Below, piece after piece: positions 7,536 to 10,749 of a stretch of 10,749 nt of DNA. The notes under the pieces were generated by a model. That model did not search any database. It was not told the origin of the DNA and was given only the letters and a program-made list of their open reading frames with translations. Origin of the DNA: Thermoplasmata archaeon. GTDB taxonomy: Archaea; Thermoplasmatota; Thermoplasmata; Thermoplasmatales; GCA-001856825. The stretch covers positions 1-10,749 of the forward strand of contig JAJYRY010000030.1 of NCBI GenBank assembly GCA_021793855.1. Reading direction: 5' to 3'. A program made the translations under genes and the position numbers. Every line of letters starts with the position of its first letter. Positions within the stretch are counted from its first letter, which is position 1.

Positions 7536-7579
7536 ATAAAAACCAACAACTTTCTTTAACTCCATCGCAATCGGATATA
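7534..7579 (+). promoter_or_regulatory. Promoter region of the GNAT-acyl-CoA synthetase gene
   Basis: Two TATA-like boxes are present. CTTTAA at 7554-7559 repeats the core of the lipA box and lies about 24 bases before the GTG at 7580, which would give a leaderless mRNA. ATAAAA at 7536-7541 would place the start site near 7563 and leave a leader of about 17 bases without a ribosome-binding site. The first reading fits the absence of a Shine-Dalgarno sequence better. Confidence 0.45.
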
Positions 7580-10270
7580 GTGATAGCAAACTCAGGTATT
7601 GTGTTAAAGGACGGAACCCTGGTTGTTGTCAGGGAATATACTGAAGGGGATCTGTCAAAATTCAAGGAATTCATCCACTCCATATCAGACTCTGCGATCA
7701 TTGGAAGGTTCATGCAAAACATTCCAAGAGACCGGGCCATCGAGCTCCTCCTAGGTAAAGATATAATCTCCGTAATTGCCCTCAGGGATGGAAAGATAAT
7801 CGCGCACGGTGCTTTGTACGAGAAAGTCAAGAACATCCCAGAGATGGGCATATTAGTCGATGAAAGGTATCAATCCCTTGGTCTTGGAACCGCAGTTCTG
7901 GGATTGATGGCAGAACAGGCGGTGAGATCTGGGGCGGGTGAGATCGTTGCTTACGTTTCCCCCGAGAACTATAAGATGATAGCAGTCCTCAAAAGTATGG
8001 GATTTGCGGTTGAGTCAGAAGCTGGACCAGGATCCCTAAAAGTGAGGTTCTCCCCTTCCTCGCTTCCGGAGGCAATCAGGAATTTCGAGAACAGGGAAGC
8101 AATATCCGCAGTAAATGCAGTAAAGTTTTTCTTGGAACCCAAGAGCGTAGCTGTCATCGGAGCCTCCTCCAACAGGAGCTCCATTGGTGGGCAGCTCTTC
8201 TTCAACCTGCTTGAAAGCAATTTCCAGGGGCAGATATTCCCGGTCAATCCATCGCACGACTTTATTCAGGGAATAAGGGCTTACAAATCAGTAAAGGACA
8301 TCGATTTCCCTGTAGAGATGGCACTAATAGTGGTGCCAGCAGAATCAGCCCTTAGAGTCATAGAAGAGTGCGGAGAGAAGGGAGTGAAAGGGCTCGTGAT
8401 CATCACCTCGGGATTTTCTGAAGTGGGGGAAGAGGGCAAGAAGCGTCAGGATCAGCTGACAGAAATTTGTGACAGATATGGGATGAGAGTAATTGGCCCG
8501 AATTGCATGGGAGTTGTCAACAATTCTGAGGAAGTTAGCCTCAACGGACAGTTCTCCCCTTTCAAACCAGTCAAGGGAAGAATCTCATTCCTGTCCCAAT
8601 CCGGAGCTCTAGGAATAGCGGTCTTTGACATTACAACCAAGCTTGGACTAGGCCTCAGCTCGTTTGTTTCTGTTGGAAACAAAATGGATATTTCGGGAAA
8701 CGACCTGATCCAGTACTGGGAGAATGACAAGAACACGGATGTGATTCTTTTATACCTGGAATCCTTCGGAAACCCGGTTAAATTCTCCCAACTCTCTAGA
8801 AGGATAACGAAGAAGAAACCGATTGTAGTGGTAAAGAGCGGGAGGGGATCTGCGGGTTTCAGGGCCACACAGTCCCACACCGCTGCACTCCTCTCTGCAT
8901 CAGATGTCACTGTGGATGCACTGTTCAAACAGAGCGGAATCATTAGATGTGACACGCTAGATGAAATGTTCAATGTCACTTCAGTACTTGCCCATCAACC
9001 TGTTCCCAAGGGAAATAGAATAGCCATATTGACGAACGCTGGAGGTGCGGGAATTCTAGCTGCCGACGCGTGTGAATCCCACGGTCTAGTAGTTCCAGAC
9101 CTTTCCGAGAACACGAAGAAAGAACTGAGAGAAATTCTACCGTCAATCGCAAGCGTCAGGAACCCGGTCGATATGACCGCGGGCATAGGACCTGACGCGT
9201 ATTCCAAGGCTTTAGAAATACTCGGGTCAACGGATCAGATAGATTCAATCGTAGTCATTTTTATCCTTCCGGGTGCGTTGGACCCTAACGAGGTCGCGAG
9301 AAATATTATTGAAGGAACAAAGAAAGTCAATAACGCTAAAACAGTAGTTTCCGTTTTCATGGGTACCAAAGGGATATCGGAGATCCTGAAGGGGGATGGT
9401 ATCAGCATACCTTCATTCCCATTCCCAGAAGATGCTGCCATCTCCCTGTCCAAGGCAGCGGAGTATGGAAAGTGGAGATATGCTCCGGCAAGGCAGATCA
9501 CTGAGGAAAGAGGTATAGACAAGGAAAGTGTGAAGGCGATTATTTCAAAAGCGCTCAGAGGGGGCAGGGAATGGTTGAGCTATAACGAGTGCAATCTTGT
9601 GCTGAACACATACAAGATACCCACCATCAAAACTGCGACAGCCATAGACCCAGTAGAAATCAAGGCGAGGATACAGGGGTGGGAGGGAAATGTGGCGATC
9701 AAGGCGTACGGTCCCAAACTTATTCACAAGAGTGATGTAGGTGCAGTCAAACTGAATATCCCGGTTGCAGAAGCACCAGAAGAGGCAAACTCTATGATAA
9801 AGATGCTGAACTCAAAAGGATTTGCAGTCGACTACCTCGTAGTCCAGGAAATGGTATCGGATGGTATTGAGATGATTGCTGGTTCCACGCACGATCCTGC
9901 TTTTGGACCGATGGTTGTGGCGGGAATGGGAGGAAAACTCGTGGAACTCCTAAAGGACATTTCGACGAGACTCGCTCCGATCGACAGGGAAGACGCAGAT
10001 CAGATGATTTCAGAACTCAGGACCGCCAAGATACTCGAGGGATACCGCGGAGGCATTGTGGCGGATGAGGAGGGATACAAGGACGTAATAGTCAGAATAT
10101 CCCATCTAGTCTACGACAATCCAGAGATAGTGGAACTCGATCTAAATCCTGTAATGGTTCTGGAGAAAGGAAAAGGTACAAAGACTGTCGATTTCAGGAT
10201 CAGGGTGGCCAACATATCCCAAAGCACTACTCCATTTGTCGCAAAGAGTGTCATCAGGAATACAACCTGA
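7580..10270 (+). CDS. GNAT acetyltransferase / ADP-forming acyl-CoA synthetase fusion
   Basis: An 896-residue soluble fusion. Residues 1-160 form a GNAT domain with the acetyl-CoA-binding loop YQSLGLGTA (97-105). Residues 185-460 are a CoA-binding and ligase module: AVIGASSN (191-198), IGPNCMG (305-311), SQSGALG (339-345), and SHT with His433, the phosphohistidine position of ADP-forming acetyl-CoA synthetase. Residues 480-640 continue the alpha part (TNAGGAG 485-491). Residues 645-880 are the ATP-grasp beta module with IHKSDVG (His716, matching the beta-subunit relay histidine), GIEMIAG with Glu764, HDPAFGP (771-777; relatives usually have RDP) and ELDLNP (852-857). It could make ATP from acyl-CoA, ADP and phosphate, or be a Pat-type lysine acetyltransferase; GNAT-first order resembles the Streptomyces Pat layout, the reverse of E. 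coli PatZ. The GTG start is supported by promoter position; GTG at 7601 is an alternative. The ends of the GNAT domain fit either. Confidence 0.9.
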   Translation: MIANSGIVLKDGTLVVVREYTEGDLSKFKEFIHSISDSAIIGRFMQNIPRDRAIELLLGKDIISVIALRDGKIIAHGALYEKVKNIPEMGILVDERYQSLGLGTAVLGLMAEQAVRSGAGEIVAYVSPENYKMIAVLKSMGFAVESEAGPGSLKVRFSPSSLPEAIRNFENREAISAVNAVKFFLEPKSVAVIGASSNRSSIGGQLFFNLLESNFQGQIFPVNPSHDFIQGIRAYKSVKDIDFPVEMALIVVPAESALRVIEECGEKGVKGLVIITSGFSEVGEEGKKRQDQLTEICDRYGMRVIGPNCMGVVNNSEEVSLNGQFSPFKPVKGRISFLSQSGALGIAVFDITTKLGLGLSSFVSVGNKMDISGNDLIQYWENDKNTDVILLYLESFGNPVKFSQLSRRITKKKPIVVVKSGRGSAGFRATQSHTAALLSASDVTVDALFKQSGIIRCDTLDEMFNVTSVLAHQPVPKGNRIAILTNAGGAGILAADACESHGLVVPDLSENTKKELREILPSIASVRNPVDMTAGIGPDAYSKALEILGSTDQIDSIVVIFILPGALDPNEVARNIIEGTKKVNNAKTVVSVFMGTKGISEILKGDGISIPSFPFPEDAAISLSKAAEYGKWRYAPARQITEERGIDKESVKAIISKALRGGREWLSYNECNLVLNTYKIPTIKTATAIDPVEIKARIQGWEGNVAIKAYGPKLIHKSDVGAVKLNIPVAEAPEEANSMIKMLNSKGFAVDYLVVQEMVSDGIEMIAGSTHDPAFGPMVVAGMGGKLVELLKDISTRLAPIDREDADQMISELRTAKILEGYRGGIVADEEGYKDVIVRISHLVYDNPEIVELDLNPVMVLEKGKGTKTVDFRIRVANISQSTTPFVAKSVIRNTT

Positions 10271-10318
10271 ACGGGATGCTGCCTCTGCACGTACTACATT
10301 CAGTAAACTCACCGAGAA

Positions 10319-10364
10319 CTTTTTATGATTCGTCAAACTATCGACCTTAACGGTGATATAAGTA
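10319..10364 (+). promoter_or_regulatory. Promoter and ribosome-binding site of rps6e
   Basis: CTTTTTATGA at 10319-10327 with upstream GAGAA resembles an archaeal BRE/TATA box and predicts a start near 10348. The resulting short leader contains GGTGAT (10352-10357), complementary to the archaeal 16S rRNA 3' end (AUCACC), 7 bases before the ATG at 10365. The T run could equally serve as a terminator for the preceding gene. The rest of the 94-base gap (10271-10318) shows nothing recognisable. Confidence 0.45.
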
Positions 10365-10749
10365 ATGGTTACCATAAGGGCTGTAATCTCTACCTCTGAC
10401 GGGAAGACTAGACAACTGGAAGTACCCGAGGATAGGCAGAGTGCCCTGTACGGGAAGAAAATAGGAGAAGTGCTCGACGGATCTTTGTTGGGTTTCAGCA
10501 ACACAAAGCTCAAGATAACAGGCGGAAGCGACAAGGACGGATTCCCAATGAGAAACGATTTCCCCGGAATGAGGAGAAAGAGAGTTCTGCTTACAGGAGG
10601 AGTTGGATTCCATCCGAAGAGGGATGGCCTCAGAAAAAAGAAGAACATAAGAGGAAATACCGTTGGAGAGGACATTTCTCAGATCAACTTCTTGGTAGTA
10701 GAGGGAAAGATAGAAGAGTCTAAGGGAGAAACGAATGAAGCTGCCAAGA
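10365..10749 (+). CDS. rps6e: Small-subunit ribosomal protein eS6 (S6e), 3'-truncated by window end
   Basis: Protein of the 30S ribosomal subunit found in archaea and eukaryotes but not in bacteria, so it also fixes the domain of the organism. The 128 complete codons visible start with MVTIRAVISTSDGKTRQLEV and contain the family signature ITGGSDKDGFPM (51-62), then TGGVGFHPKRDG (77-88), RGNTVGEDISQIN (96-108) and a charged tail. The frame is open to the last base; archaeal S6e proteins are often only slightly longer, so the stop is probably close beyond the window. The start is fixed by a GGTGAT ribosome-binding site 7 bases upstream and by agreement with the usual N-terminus. In many archaea rps6e is followed by translation initiation factor aIF2 gamma; whether this holds here cannot be seen. 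Confidence 0.95.
   Translation, partial: MVTIRAVISTSDGKTRQLEVPEDRQSALYGKKIGEVLDGSLLGFSNTKLKITGGSDKDGFPMRNDFPGMRRKRVLLTGGVGFHPKRDGLRKKKNIRGNTVGEDISQINFLVVEGKIEESKGETNEAAK

Noticed and set aside
8452..8979. A 175-residue open frame on the minus strand
   Set aside because: Fully inside the conserved CoA-ligase region of the fusion protein and with no family resemblance; a by-product of codon bias.
10271..10364. A tRNA or small RNA gene in the gap before rps6e
   Set aside because: No cloverleaf, no T-loop sequence and no stable hairpin could be found; the gap is explained by promoter elements.
10142..10675. A 177-residue open frame on the minus strand across the end of the synthetase gene, the intergenic gap and rps6e
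   Set aside because: It lies antisense to a clearly recognisable S6e gene and the synthetase C-terminus, has no recognisable domain, and its composition is that of a shadow frame.
1..10749. CRISPR array, insertion sequence, phage or defence genes
   Set aside because: No direct repeats with spacers, no transposase- or integrase-like frames and no terminal inverted repeats were seen; base composition looks even across the window.

Overview
The window reads as chromosomal DNA of a thermoacidophilic archaeon of the Thermoplasmata type. The evidence is an archaeal S6e ribosomal protein, AT-rich TATA-like boxes close to the first codon of transcription units (apparently leaderless mRNAs), heavy use of AGG/AGA arginine codons, and a 2-oxoacid dehydrogenase complex of the kind known from Thermoplasma. 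The species cannot be fixed from the sequence. All supported genes are on the + strand and packed tightly; no mobile element, CRISPR array, tRNA or rRNA was seen.

Layout: (1) 1-1471, a 14-helix DHA2-type MFS exporter whose 5' end lies outside the window, followed by a short perfect hairpin. (2) 1554-7473, a six-gene cluster with overlapping or nearly touching genes: lipA (lipoyl synthase), E1alpha, E1beta, E2 (lipoyl acyltransferase), E3 (dihydrolipoamide dehydrogenase) and lipB (octanoyltransferase). One promoter-like box just ahead of lipA probably drives the whole cluster. (3) 7580-10270, a large fusion of an N-terminal GNAT acetyltransferase domain with a complete ADP-forming acyl-CoA synthetase (alpha plus beta modules), with its own promoter region. 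(4) 10365-10749, the start of rps6e, cut by the window end.

How the genes fit together: LipB would place an octanoyl group on Lys42 of E2 and LipA would insert two sulfurs, giving the lipoyl arm. E1 decarboxylates a 2-oxoacid (sequence signature closest to the branched-chain type), E2 passes the acyl group to CoA, and E3 reoxidises the arm with NAD+. The following synthetase could turn the acyl-CoA into free acid plus ATP, or its GNAT domain could acetylate proteins in response to acyl-CoA supply. This last link is inference from gene order.

The most notable points are the bacterial-style LipA/LipB pair built into an archaeal dehydrogenase operon, which raises the question of the octanoyl donor, and the GNAT-synthetase fusion, which keeps both predicted phospho-relay histidines. 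No wholly unknown system is evident.
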